A program made the translations under genes and the position numbers. The notes under the pieces are model-generated. The model was not told the DNA's origin. It made no database searches and saw only the letters and a list, made by a program, of their open reading frames with translations. 64,000 nucleotides of DNA, taken from Arthrobacter roseus. Lineage in GTDB: Bacteria > Actinomycetota > Actinomycetes > Actinomycetales > Micrococcaceae. The stretch is taken from positions 992,001 through 1,056,000 of the forward strand of contig NZ_JAFBCU010000001.1 in NCBI RefSeq assembly GCF_016907875.1, in the 5' to 3' direction. Each line of letters starts with the position of its first letter. Positions within the stretch are counted from its first letter, which is position 1. Shown piece after piece: positions 1 through 8,789 of this stretch.

Positions 1-91
1 GCCGCAGGCGCTCGTGGAAACGCCGCGTATCATCAGCGAAAAGCTCGACGCCGACGGCTGGGGCCTGATGGGCGAACTGTCGGTGAAGTGA
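1..91 (+). CDS. 3' end of an unidentified gene
   Basis: An open frame enters from the left edge and stops with TGA at 89-91; its last residues read GLMGELSVK. About 29 residues are visible, too few to assign a family. It does not look like the usual C-terminus of SdhA (which in actinobacteria ends near QPMERKY), although sdhA commonly precedes sdhB. The gap to sdhB is 58 nt. Confidence 0.5.
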   Translation, partial: PQALVETPRIISEKLDADGWGLMGELSVK

Positions 92-149
92 AAATACCCA
101 ACCGCCCGGTTTCATTGAGACTGACCAGCTACGGTCATACACTCGGAAG

Positions 150-929
150 ATGACTGCCCAGACCAAGGAGCCCGCCTCCAAGATTGACATTCCTGATTCC
201 GTCGGCGGCGGAGAGGTACCTTCTTTCGAGGTGACTCTTCGTATCAGGCGATACAATCCGGAAGTTTCCGACGAGTCCTGGTGGGAAGACTTCCAGTTGA
301 CCATGTCCGGCACCGATCGAGTCCTAGATGCGCTACATAAAGTTAAATGGGAGCAGGACGGATCGGTGTCTTTCCGCCGCTCCTGCGCTCATGGGGTCTG
401 CGGCTCTGATGCGATGCGCATCAATAGCCGCAACCGGCTGGCCTGCAAGGTCCTGCTCAAAGATCTCAATCTCGATAAGCCAATCACCATCGCCCCGCTT
501 CAAGGTTTGCCCGTGGAGAAGGACTTGATTGTGGACATGGAACCCTTCTTCCAGTCTTACCGCGAGATCATGCCGTTTTTTGTCAGCAAGGGCCATGAGC
601 CGACGCGCGAACATCTGCAGTCCGTCGAGGAACGTGAACGTTTCGATGACACGACCAAATGCATCCTCTGCGCCGCCTGCACCGGTGCCTGTCCGGTTTT
701 CTGGACTGACGGACAGTATTTTGGTCCTGCCGCTATTGTGAATGCGCATCGTTTCATTTTTGATTCACGCGATGATGCCGGTGACATGCGACTGGATGTC
801 CTCAACGACAAGGAAGGCGTGTGGCGATGCCGCACAGTATTCAACTGCACCGATGCCTGCCCGCGGGGCATCAAAATCACGCAGGCCATATCGGAGGTCA
901 AACAGGCCATCTTGAGCCGCACGGTGTGA
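150..929 (+). CDS. sdhB: Succinate dehydrogenase/fumarate reductase iron-sulfur subunit
   Basis: This 259-residue protein would pass electrons from the SdhA flavin to the membrane anchor in the succinate dehydrogenase complex. All three cluster motifs are visible. The 2Fe-2S site is near residues 79-99 (SCAHGVCGSDAM ... LAC, with Asp in place of the third Cys, as is usual in actinobacterial SdhB). The ferredoxin-type sites are CILCAACTGACP and CRTVFNCTDACPRG. The length is normal for the family. No SdhA, SdhC or SdhD is seen downstream and the preceding tail does not resemble SdhA, so the complex partners may lie further upstream or elsewhere. Confidence 0.93.
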   Translation: MTAQTKEPASKIDIPDSVGGGEVPSFEVTLRIRRYNPEVSDESWWEDFQLTMSGTDRVLDALHKVKWEQDGSVSFRRSCAHGVCGSDAMRINSRNRLACKVLLKDLNLDKPITIAPLQGLPVEKDLIVDMEPFFQSYREIMPFFVSKGHEPTREHLQSVEERERFDDTTKCILCAACTGACPVFWTDGQYFGPAAIVNAHRFIFDSRDDAGDMRLDVLNDKEGVWRCRTVFNCTDACPRGIKITQAISEVKQAILSRTV

Positions 930-942
930 GTCCGTCAGTCTG

Positions 943-1290
943 CTAAGCGTCGGTTTGGGGAGCTGCCTCGTGGAGAGCGTGCAGGGCTAAAGTGGAGTGC
1001 GCGTAGGCTCCACCGGCGCGCATTTCTGCTGCCACCCAGATAGCTTCCATCACTTCCTGATCCGTAGCACCCTTTCTACTCGCCAATTTCGTGTGACCGT
1101 CAATGCAATAAGGGCATTGCGTCACATGCGCAACAGCGACGGCGATCAGCTGTTTGGTCTTCTCATCCAGAGCCCCGTCCTTGAAAACTTCCTTACTGAA
1201 CCGGGAGAAGGCATCGTGAATTTCCGGCGCGAGCTCTTTGCGGCGCGCGGCCATTTCAGGTGTTGCCTGCGGGTACAGATTCTCAGCCAT
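943..1290 (-). CDS. Carboxymuconolactone decarboxylase (AhpD-like) family protein
   Basis: A 115-residue single-domain CMD-family protein. The redox motif CPYCIDGH (Cys-x-x-Cys then His) is present, followed by the helical segment MEAIWVAAEMRAGGAYAHS. Members are AhpD-like peroxidase partners or small decarboxylases. The CxxC motif favours a thiol-redox role, but the substrate cannot be read from sequence. It converges on sdhB with 13 nt between the stops and is divergent from the PEP-mutase-family gene. Confidence 0.85.
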   Translation of the reverse strand: MAENLYPQATPEMAARRKELAPEIHDAFSRFSKEVFKDGALDEKTKQLIAVAVAHVTQCPYCIDGHTKLASRKGATDQEVMEAIWVAAEMRAGGAYAHSTLALHALHEAAPQTDA

Positions 1291-1381
1291 GGTGTGATTC
1301 CTTTACCTTGCGGGCCAGTCCGGCCCCTGATGGGACGTCTCATCCACGTGTAGGCTACCGCGTGTGCATGCGATAAAAGAG

Positions 1382-2185
1382 ATGAGGGCAAACTTTCTTG
1401 CCCTACACGTCACCGGTCAACCTCTCTTAATGCCTAACCCTTGGGACGTCGGATCAGCGAAGCTGTTCGCATCCCTGGGATTCGCGGCGCTGGGTACAAC
1501 CAGTAGCGGCCATGCCGCCACGGTGGGGAAAATGGACGGTTCTGTTCATCAGGATGATGTGCTCGCTTATGCTTCCGGTATCGCCGACGCCGTCGATTTG
1601 CCCGTATCTGCCGATCTGGAGAACGGCTTCGGCATCGCCCCGGAAGCGGTGTATTCTGCGGTCCGCCAAGCCGCCACCACGGCACTGGCTGGCTGTTCGA
1701 TTGAAGACTTTACCGGCGACGCCAGTGCCCCGCTCTATGACCGACACCTGGCCGCCGAGCGAGTCAGGGCTGCAGCCGAAGCGGCACACAGCGCAGAGAG
1801 CGGGCTGGTCCTGACGGCACGAGCCGAAAACTTCTTCCGCGGCGTACCTGATCTAGCCGATACCATCGCGCGTCTGCAGCTGTATCAGGAGGCCGGCGCC
1901 GATGTTCTCTACGCCCCGGGTCTAACCACCATCGAAGACATTCGTAGCGTGGTTGCATCCGTCGATGCGCCCGTCAATGTTTTGGTACGCCCCGGCATTG
2001 GTACGCTGCAGGACTTAGCTGATGCCGGTGTAGCGCGCCTATCAGTAGGTGGTGCGTTCGCTCAGGTGGCGTTCGCCGCAGTGGCCCGCGCTGGGAGAGA
2101 ACTGCTCGCTGCAGGCAGCTTTGAATTTCTGGATGCCGCCGCTGAGGGACGCGGAGAAATGACCAGGGCATTTACCGATCAATAG
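1382..2185 (+). CDS. Isocitrate lyase/phosphoenolpyruvate mutase family enzyme
   Basis: A TIM-barrel enzyme of the ICL/PEPM superfamily, about 267 residues. Family signatures are the N-terminal LHVTGQPLLMPNPWDVGSA, the metal-site segment SADLENGFG, and GCSIEDFTGD in place of the usual GxxIED. Proteins like this cleave or form C-C bonds next to a carboxylate (oxaloacetate decarboxylase or methylisocitrate-lyase-like activities); the substrate is unknown. ATG 1382 is chosen because translation from there gives the usual short leader before FLALH; a GTG at 1364 is possible. Confidence 0.85.
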   Translation: MRANFLALHVTGQPLLMPNPWDVGSAKLFASLGFAALGTTSSGHAATVGKMDGSVHQDDVLAYASGIADAVDLPVSADLENGFGIAPEAVYSAVRQAATTALAGCSIEDFTGDASAPLYDRHLAAERVRAAAEAAHSAESGLVLTARAENFFRGVPDLADTIARLQLYQEAGADVLYAPGLTTIEDIRSVVASVDAPVNVLVRPGIGTLQDLADAGVARLSVGGAFAQVAFAAVARAGRELLAAGSFEFLDAAAEGRGEMTRAFTDQ

Positions 2186-2252
2186 CGGATACGCCGCTAC
2201 TGCTGCAGCGTCCGGTAGGCGCCGTCGTCTGTTAGATGCGTAGACTCGGACT

Positions 2253-2711
2253 ATGAGCAACAGGGTCCAGATCGATAAACAGGGTGCCGCAGCAAATCGT
2301 TCGTTGGTCGCGTTATCGACAACGGTGGAAGAGGCGGCGGCTGCCGTTAACATAGGGCCCGCATTCATGGAATTGATCCGGTTGCGGGTCTCCCAGTTGA
2401 ACGGATGCGCCTTCTGCTTGCGCACGCACACCCGGGCAGCGGTGGACGCGGGCGAGGACGTCGACCGTCTCGCTGTGCTCTCCTCGTGGCGGGAGACCGA
2501 GTATTTCACCGAGCGAGAGTCGGCGGCCTTGGAATTGGCCGAAGCTGTCACCCTGGTGAGCCACGGCCCCATCAGCGAAGATGTGTACACGCGAGTCGCT
2601 CAGACACTCAGTGAAGCCGAGATCTCCGCGGTTTCCTGGATTGCGATTGTGATGAACGCGTTCAATCGAGTGCGGATCACCAACCGGCAACCCGTCGGCC
2701 CCTCTGACTAG
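2253..2711 (+). CDS. CMD-family (AhpD-like) protein
   Basis: A 152-residue carboxymuconolactone decarboxylase family protein with the redox motif CAFCLRTH. It ends with the region LSEAEISAVSWIAIVMNAFNRVRI, typical of the alkylhydroperoxidase-like branch of about 150 residues. The gene lies alone between the PEP-mutase-family enzyme and an HD-domain gene on the same strand. It is the second CMD gene within 1.3 kb, and the two differ too much to be a recent duplication. Confidence 0.85.
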   Translation: MSNRVQIDKQGAAANRSLVALSTTVEEAAAAVNIGPAFMELIRLRVSQLNGCAFCLRTHTRAAVDAGEDVDRLAVLSSWRETEYFTERESAALELAEAVTLVSHGPISEDVYTRVAQTLSEAEISAVSWIAIVMNAFNRVRITNRQPVGPSD

Positions 2712-2759
2712 TGCGCCTTCACGCCTCGGTCTGTGCCGTGGACAACGAAGGAGTCAAAC

Positions 2760-3398
2760 GTGAGTGAAGAAATAGCCGGCATCACCATCCCCGACACTGA
2801 TCTGGTCCGTGCCGCCACCAAACTGGTCCGCGGAGCCACCGACGACCTGCTGTTCCACCATTCGCGGCGCGTGTTCCTCTTCGGTTCGATGCAGGGCAAG
2901 CGCCTCGGCTACGATTTTGACCCGGAATTACTGTACGTGGGTGCGCTCTTCCACGATCTGGGCCTGACCGACACCTACCGGACGGAGAACCTCCGCTTCG
3001 AGGTCGATAGCGCCAACACCGCCAAATCCTTCCTGCTGGAGAACGGGCTGTCGGAATCCGACGCCATGAAAGTGTGGACTGCCGTCGCGCTCCACACGAC
3101 GCCGGGCGTACCCGAATTCATGGACCCGGAGATCGCGTTGGTGACCGCCGGCGTGGAAACGGACGTACTGGGTATCGGCTACCGGGACCTCGACCGGGCC
3201 GACCTCGACGCGGTGACTGCGGTGCACCCGCGCCCGGACTTCAAGAAGCGCATCTTGGCTGCCTTCACGGACGGCAATCAGCACCGCCCCGAGACCACGT
3301 TCGGCAACGTCAACGCAGATGTGCTCGATGCCTTCTGCCCTGGCTTCCAGCGCACGAACTTCGTCGACCTCATCCAGAACTCTGACTGGGCCGAGTAG
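2760..3398 (+). CDS. HD-domain phosphohydrolase-like protein (cyanamide hydratase-like)
   Basis: The GTG at 2760 is preceded by AAGGAG (2748-2753) at good spacing and gives 212 residues. The HD metal motif appears as LFHDLGL with an upstream HHSRRV histidine and a downstream LHTTPG. The layout resembles the HD-domain branch that includes cyanamide hydratase-like proteins. The fold assignment is good; the reaction is inferred only from resemblance. No partner gene indicates the substrate. Confidence 0.78.
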   Translation: MSEEIAGITIPDTDLVRAATKLVRGATDDLLFHHSRRVFLFGSMQGKRLGYDFDPELLYVGALFHDLGLTDTYRTENLRFEVDSANTAKSFLLENGLSESDAMKVWTAVALHTTPGVPEFMDPEIALVTAGVETDVLGIGYRDLDRADLDAVTAVHPRPDFKKRILAAFTDGNQHRPETTFGNVNADVLDAFCPGFQRTNFVDLIQNSDWAE

Positions 3399-3465
3399 CA
3401 CCCCGGGTTCGTGGAGGGCGGACTACTCCGGATGGATCAGTCCAGCGAAGCGTGAGGAGTTAGTC

Positions 3466-4162
3466 ATGAATCGGATCCACGGCAAAGTTGCAGTCATTAC
3501 CGGAGGTACCAGCGGCATTGGACTTGCCGCGGCCAAGTTGTTCGCCGCGGAGGGGCGGCGGTGGTGATCGGAGACCTGAAGCAGGAGCAGGCCGAGTCTG
3601 CAGCGACGGAAATCACGGCTGCCGGAGGAAGGGCTATGGGGCTGGCCGTCGATGCTATGGACGAGGCCTCAATCATCGCCCTCGTGGAGGCAGCGGTGGA
3701 TAAGTACGGCGCACTGCACATCATGTGCAACCACGTTGGTGGCAGTAACCCCCGCAAGGACCTGGACCTGCTGCGCCTGGACATGGATGAGTTCGACAGA
3801 ACCATGCGCCTGAACGTGCGCAGTACCGTAGTCGGCTCACGGGCCGCACTTCCGCACCTCATCGCTGCCGGTGGCGGGTCGATCATCAATACCGCGTCCG
3901 TTGGCGGGCTTTCCGAGGACTTCCTACAGGTGGCCTACGGTACGGCCAAGGCAGCAGTGATCCGGCTGACACAGTACGTGGCCATAACGCACTGCCATTC
4001 ATTGGGGCAGCCGAGGATATTGCGCAGGCGATGCTGTATCTCGCATCCGATGAATCCCGTTATGTCACGGGGCAATGCTTGGTGGTGGACGGTGGAATGT
4101 CCAGCCACTCATCCATTGCCGAGGACCGTCGAGACCAGCTCCCGGAGAAGCCGGCGTCCTGA
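3466..4162 (+). pseudogene. Short-chain dehydrogenase/reductase, broken by frameshift and internal deletion
   Basis: The start has a good RBS (GAGGAG at 3454-3459) and begins MNRIHGKVAVITGGTSGIGL, a classic SDR nucleotide-binding motif. The frame breaks near 3555 in a G run; adding one G would restore AAEGAAVVIGDL. The second frame carries the NVRS and [10 protein letters not shown] (YxxxK) regions. Near 3985-4003 about 60-70 expected residues are missing and the frame changes again, after which the SDR C-terminus ([13 protein letters not shown] ... VVDGGM) runs to the TGA at 4160-4162. With two independent lesions, this is a decayed gene rather than a single sequencing error. Confidence 0.85.
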
Positions 4163-4204
4163 AAGCAAGCTGAAACAGGCTGAGCAACGTGGGCCGTAGG
4201 AGAC

Positions 4205-5732
4205 CTACCCCTCGCTCCGATGACGGATAGTGCCGCCGACGGCGGTGGCCAAGACCGGTATGTCGCGCAGCTCGGACGGGTTGACCAGATACGGATCGGC
4301 TCCGAGGACGGTGAAGTCAGCCAGCATCCCCGGACGCAGACGGCCCTTGATCGTTTCCTCACCGGAGCCGTGCGCTGGCCCGATGGTGAAGCCCGCGATG
4401 GCCTCGCCGACGCTTATCCGCTCACCTGGCTGCCAGCCGCCGTTGGGCTCATTATCCTGATTCTGCCGGGTGACTGCAGCATGGATCCCGTGCAGTGGAT
4501 TTGGCGGCGCCACAGGTGCGTCCGAACCGAAAGCCGGGATAGCACCTGCGTCGATCAGTGACCGCCAAGCGTAGGAGGCCAGATCACGGCCCGCCAACAG
4601 AGATGAGACCAAGGCAATGTCCGCGGAGCAGTGCTGGTGGTCGCATGGAGGGCACGACGCCGAGGCGTGCGAGTCGGTGCACATCTTCCGGCCGAAGGTG
4701 CTGGGTGTGTTCGATGCGGTGTCGTAGCTTTCCAGCCGATGCGGCGTCGTCGAGCCGGTTCAGGATCAGGTCCTCGTAGGCTTCCAACACCAGCTGGTTG
4801 GCTCGGTCGCCGATGGCGTGGGTGGCGACGGCGATCCCAGCCCCGGCAGCGCGCCGGACCAGGGCCAGCAGGTCGCGGTACGGGGTGACTTCGATGCCGG
4901 TGTTGCCCTCGTTGCCGTGAAATGGTTGGTTCATATGGCAGCTGTGCGAGCCCAGCGCGCCGTCAGCAAAGAGCTTGACGGGACCGGTGCGCAGCCAGGC
5001 GTCGCCATCTCCAGTGGTCCGTCCGGCATCAATAGCAGCCTCCAGGCCCACCTGCGGAATGGACTTGTGCACGCGCAGCTGCTGGTCTCCACCAGCACGC
5101 AGTGTGCGGTACGCCTGCTCGCATTCAGCGCCATCGAAATCGTGGGCGCCGGTTAGCCCGACAGCGAGCATCCGGCGCTGGGCGTCCACCAGCAGGCTTT
5201 CCAGAGAGCCAGATTCGCTGCTGTGCATGATGGTTTTGAGCGGTTGGCAGGCTGCCTCGCGCAGGATGCCCGTTGGGTGGCCATCAATGTCGTGGACGAT
5301 TTTCCCGCCGATGGGCTCCAGCGTCTGAGCGTCGATGCCGACGGCGGCCAGGGCTGCGGTGTTAGCCCAGAAGGTGTGCCCGTCGATGCTCGGCAGCGCG
5401 GCAGGTCGGCCTCCGGTGGCGGCATCGAGTGCTTGCCGGTTCGGCAATACCGGGACGTCCCAGGTGTTGAAGTCCCAGCGCCCTCCGAAGACCCACCCGG
5501 TGGCGGGCAAAGCGAGGGCATAACTGCGTACGCGGGCCAGTGCGTCCTCAAGGCTGGTGGTGCCGCGCAGATCCAGGGCAGCGATTTCGCGAGCGTAGTT
5601 GGCGCTGTGGAAGTGCGCATCGGTCAGGCCGGGGATAACGGTAGCGCCGCCAAGGTCTATGGTCTTGACTGTCCCCGTGGCGTGGGCGCGTAGGTCCTCG
5701 GCAGTGCCGACGTCGAGGATGTGCTCTAAAGC
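4205..5732 (-). pseudogene. YtcJ-like amidohydrolase, 5'-truncated and frameshifted
   Basis: Reading leftward, the protein has the amidohydrolase metal motif VIPGLTDAHFHS, then GHTFWANTAAL, the HAIGDRAN and HRIEHTQH segments, and after a break SDAPVAPPNPLHGIHAAVTR and the C-terminal GMLADFTVLGADP. These are the hallmarks of YtcJ-like metal-dependent hydrolases. Two lesions are visible. A single-base frameshift lies near 4640, where VVPSM is followed by the wrong frame and QHCSADIA resumes in another. The N-terminus is missing, with an in-frame TGA at 5733-5735 just upstream of the first recognisable residues. It lies tail to tail with the broken SDR, so both members of this block have decayed. 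Confidence 0.82.
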
Positions 5733-5885
5733 TCAGCATGCAGGACGCAGGTTTGAGGACCAGCGAACCATACTGATACATGTCGGCGCGATTGGCAATG
5801 GCCCCCTGTTCGCTGTCAGCCCTGCGCGATAGCCTTCAAATAACCTGAGCAACGGGATGCGGCAGATGCGAGACAGGAGCTTGAT

Positions 5886-6839
5886 ATGAAACAGACCATC
5901 GGTAGAGGCTTGGCAGCTGGAGCAGCTGGAGTCACGGCACTGAATGCAGCCAGTTTTGTGGACATGTTGTTCCGCGGGCGTCCGGGCAGTGAGGCCCCGG
6001 GGCGCTTGGTGGAGGAACTCCTGAGTAGGGCGGGGATTGATATCCCGGGCCGCGGCCAGGAAAAGGCCAATCGGCGCACGGCTCTGGGTGCTATCGCCGG
6101 TATGAAGGCGGGTCTTGGCGTCGGCATCGTGGCGGCAGCCGCGCGCAGTGCCAAGCTCCGGGTACCGGCTCCCATTGGTGTGGCGCTGACGGGGGCTGCA
6201 GCCATGGCTGCAGCCGATGTCCCCCTCGCGAAGCTGAATATCACCGATCCGAGCACGTGGTCCAGCAGAGACTGGGCGGTTGACGTCGCCGGTCACCTTG
6301 CTTATGGCATGAGCGTTCAGGCGGTACTGCACGCCACGGAACCGCCAGTTGACCGCAACGAAAAAGTACGACGGCGGGCGTCGCTGCCACTGCTGGGGCG
6401 CTCACTGATGTTGGGTGCGGCTACGGGCTCGCGAAGCACTCTGGCGTTCGCCGGGCCAGTGTTGGCCAAGAAACTGGGTGGCCGGAATAAGCCATCTGGC
6501 AGAACTGCGGGATTGACCGCGGTGGCTCTGGGGTCCGAGCTGTTGGTGGACAAGCTCCCCATGACGCCTAGCCGGCTAGGGAAATCGGGGCTGCCGCCTC
6601 GCTTCATTTCTGCTGCCGGGGGAGCGATTGTTCTGGCTCGCAGGGACCGTTCGAATGCTGTCTTGCCCGTCATTGCGTCTGCCGTTGGTGCGGCGGCGGG
6701 GTCTTTCGGCGGTGCTGCGTGGCGCGATTACGCCCAGCAGCTCGGGTGGACGTGGCAGGCAGGGCTCGTGGAAGACGTTCTGGCTGTTGGGCTTGCCGCA
6801 GGCGCCAGTTGGCCGACGTCGGCGAAGATTACCGCTTAG
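5886..6839 (+). CDS. Membrane protein, probable DUF4126-type C-terminal domain
   Basis: A 317-residue Ala/Gly-rich protein with several hydrophobic segments (near residues 8-25, 70-88, 100-115, 245-265 and 295-312). The second half (LMLGAATGSRSTLAF ... LGSELLVDKLP ... GGAAWRDYAQQLGW) resembles DUF4126 membrane proteins of actinobacteria. The start is supported by AGGAG at 5874-5878. The function is unknown. The gene stands alone between a decayed hydrolase and a convergent toxin-antitoxin pair. Confidence 0.7.
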   Translation: MKQTIGRGLAAGAAGVTALNAASFVDMLFRGRPGSEAPGRLVEELLSRAGIDIPGRGQEKANRRTALGAIAGMKAGLGVGIVAAAARSAKLRVPAPIGVALTGAAAMAAADVPLAKLNITDPSTWSSRDWAVDVAGHLAYGMSVQAVLHATEPPVDRNEKVRRRASLPLLGRSLMLGAATGSRSTLAFAGPVLAKKLGGRNKPSGRTAGLTAVALGSELLVDKLPMTPSRLGKSGLPPRFISAAGGAIVLARRDRSNAVLPVIASAVGAAAGSFGGAAWRDYAQQLGWTWQAGLVEDVLAVGLAAGASWPTSAKITA

Positions 6840-6848
6840 CGGGGGAGG

Positions 6849-7253
6849 TCACTGTTTAGTCGGGAAGCCCGGCGAAACCACGGAGAGCCCGGCGTCAGTT
6901 GCTGCCGCCATGAGTTCATGGTCGTAGGCGAGGACTGACTGAGCCTGCACCCTAATTGCCGTAGCCAGATGGATGGCGTCCGCACTTCGGAGTTGGTGCG
7001 GCATAGCGGCTGCGTACATCAGGTCGCTGCGGGCCACGTCCACCAGGTTGATGCTGTTCAGGACAGTATTGATCAGCTCGGCCGGGATGTTCCGCTGCCG
7101 TCTGGCAGCGCAGTGCATATCCGCGTGAAGCAGCATCGACGCAACGAGCGTGTGTTCCGCCGTTGCCGCAGACAGGTGATCGGCAAGGGCCGCTGACTCC
7201 GGCTCGTCGATCACCAGCTTCAGTGCTGCCGAGGTGTCGATGTAGATGATCAA
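6849..7253 (-). CDS. vapC: PIN-domain toxin (VapC family)
   Basis: A 134-residue PIN-domain protein expected to be an endoribonuclease toxin. The N-terminal IYIDTSAALKLV supplies the first acidic residue, and LRSADAIHLATAI and VLAYDHELMAAA supply the later ones. The position usually held by Glu in the ELxRA region reads LLHADMHCAARR, so Asp may substitute there. Its start overlaps the upstream antitoxin by 4 nt, as expected for a type II pair. Confidence 0.88.
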   Translation of the reverse strand: MIIYIDTSAALKLVIDEPESAALADHLSAATAEHTLVASMLLHADMHCAARRQRNIPAELINTVLNSINLVDVARSDLMYAAAMPHQLRSADAIHLATAIRVQAQSVLAYDHELMAAATDAGLSVVSPGFPTKQ

Positions 7254-7516
7254 CGTTCACCACGCAGGTCGGTGAGGATAGCTGCCGTTGAGTTTTCCTG
7301 CTCAACGCGCGGAAGGAGCCGGAAGTCGACCGCTCCAATGGATGCTTGCCGAACCTGGCCGGAAAGCAACAGCGACTCGAACACTGACGACGACGGCGGG
7401 ATCAGCGTCGCTGCCACGTCCCCATTGTTCGTGACGCTGATGGTCTCGCCATTCTTTACTCGGTCAAGAATGCTGCTGCTGTTGTTTCGTAGTTCCCGGT
7501 GTGGGATTGTTGTCAT
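7250..7516 (-). CDS. Phd/YefM-type antitoxin
   Basis: An 88-residue antitoxin with the N-terminal MTTIPHRELRNNSSSILDRV and the NGETISVTNNGDVAATLIP core of the Phd/YefM DNA-binding family. The C-terminal half should wrap the PIN toxin encoded next. It has a strong SD (GGAGGTG, minus strand) just upstream of the ATG. Such pairs usually repress their own promoter, here in the short gap shared with the divergent acyl-CoA dehydrogenase gene. Confidence 0.87.
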   Translation of the reverse strand: MTTIPHRELRNNSSSILDRVKNGETISVTNNGDVAATLIPPSSSVFESLLLSGQVRQASIGAVDFRLLPRVEQENSTAAILTDLRGER

Positions 7517-7563
7517 GATTGCACCTCCGTAGCAATCGTAGCAGTCGACCGAAGGACAGTGCC

Positions 7564-8754
7564 TTGACTACACCGGACATCAACAGCGACTACTTCCTTC
7601 TGGACGAGGAGCTGACCGACGGCGAGCGCGCCCTCCGCGACAAGGTTCGGGCTTACGCCGAGGCAGAGATTCTGCCCATCATCAACGACTACTGGGAGCG
7701 GGCCGAATTCCCGACGGAGTTGCTGCCGGGCCTCGCACAGTTGGGCATTATCGGATCCACTATCGAGGGCTACGGTTGCCCCGGGCTGAGCCGCCGTGCC
7801 TCCGGCGTTGTTTCCAGGGAGATCGCCCGCGCAGACGGTTCGGTCAACACCTATATCGGTGTCCACTCGAGCCTGGGCATGGGCTCCATCAACATGCTCG
7901 GCAGCGACGAGCAGAAGCAGCGCTGGCTCCCCGCCATGGCCAAACTGGAGAAAACCGGCGCGTTTGCCCTGACGGAGCCCGAACACGGATCTGATTCGGT
8001 GGCACTGGAAACCAGTGCCCGCCGCGACGGCGACAGCTACATCCTGAACGGTCACAAACGGTGGATCGGCAATGGTGATGCGGCCGACGTCGTCGTCATC
8101 TTTGCCCGCGACGAGGCAGACGCCAAGGTCAAGGCTTTCATGATGGAGAAGAACGACGACGGCGCGTATCCCCAGGGGTACAGTCCCACCGTCATCACGG
8201 GGAAGATGGGCAAGCGCGCCATCCTGCAGTCGGACATTGTGATCGAGAACCTGCGCATTCCAGCGGTGAATCGACTGGAGCACTGTGAGTCCTTCCATGA
8301 CGTCTCCCGGGTGTTGACCGCGACGCGTGGGGGAGCGGCCTGGGAAGCGGTGGGCCACGGCATGGCAGCCTACGAAATCGCGGCGACCTACGCACTGGAG
8401 CGCAAACAGTTCGGTCGGCCCATCGCTTCATTCCAACTGGTGCAGAACAAGCTGGCCAACATGTTGAGCGAACTCACCGCCATGCAACTGATGTGTTATC
8501 GGATGACTGACCTGGCCGAGTCTGGACGGTTGACCGGGGCCATGGCGTCGATGGTGAAAATGGCGAACGCGCAGAAAGGCAAGTGGATCTGCAGCGAAGC
8601 CCGCGACATCCTCGCGGGAAACGGTGTGCTGCTGGAGCGCCATATTGCACGGCACCTCACCGACATGGACATCGTCAGCACCTACGAGGGCACGGATTCC
8701 ATCCAGTCCCTGCTGGTGGGCCGCGACATCACCGGCATCTCAGCCTTCAAATAG
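7564..8754 (+). CDS. Acyl-CoA dehydrogenase (glutaryl-CoA dehydrogenase-like)
   Basis: A flavoenzyme of 396 residues when read from TTG 7564, which has GAAGGA at 7551-7556; an upstream in-frame start at 7519 would collide with the antitoxin promoter. Domain signatures are GAFALTEPEHGSDS (FAD/substrate loop), RWIGNGDAADVVVIFAR, and the C-terminal STYEGTDSIQSLLVGR carrying the catalytic Glu. The AHGR-like C-terminal pattern is closest to the glutaryl-CoA/short-chain branch. It is the first gene of a four-gene acyl-CoA operon and gives the enoyl-CoA substrate for the next enzyme. Confidence 0.9.
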   Translation: MTTPDINSDYFLLDEELTDGERALRDKVRAYAEAEILPIINDYWERAEFPTELLPGLAQLGIIGSTIEGYGCPGLSRRASGVVSREIARADGSVNTYIGVHSSLGMGSINMLGSDEQKQRWLPAMAKLEKTGAFALTEPEHGSDSVALETSARRDGDSYILNGHKRWIGNGDAADVVVIFARDEADAKVKAFMMEKNDDGAYPQGYSPTVITGKMGKRAILQSDIVIENLRIPAVNRLEHCESFHDVSRVLTATRGGAAWEAVGHGMAAYEIAATYALERKQFGRPIASFQLVQNKLANMLSELTAMQLMCYRMTDLAESGRLTGAMASMVKMANAQKGKWICSEARDILAGNGVLLERHIARHLTDMDIVSTYEGTDSIQSLLVGRDITGISAFK

Positions 8755-8789
8755 AACCCGCATTCGCATTCGCAAACGAGAGCGAGAAC

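Noticed and set aside
7519-7563. Upstream start for the acyl-CoA dehydrogenase
   Set aside because: The extra residues (HLRSNRSSRPK) do not fit the family and overlap the antitoxin promoter; TTG 7564 has the RBS.
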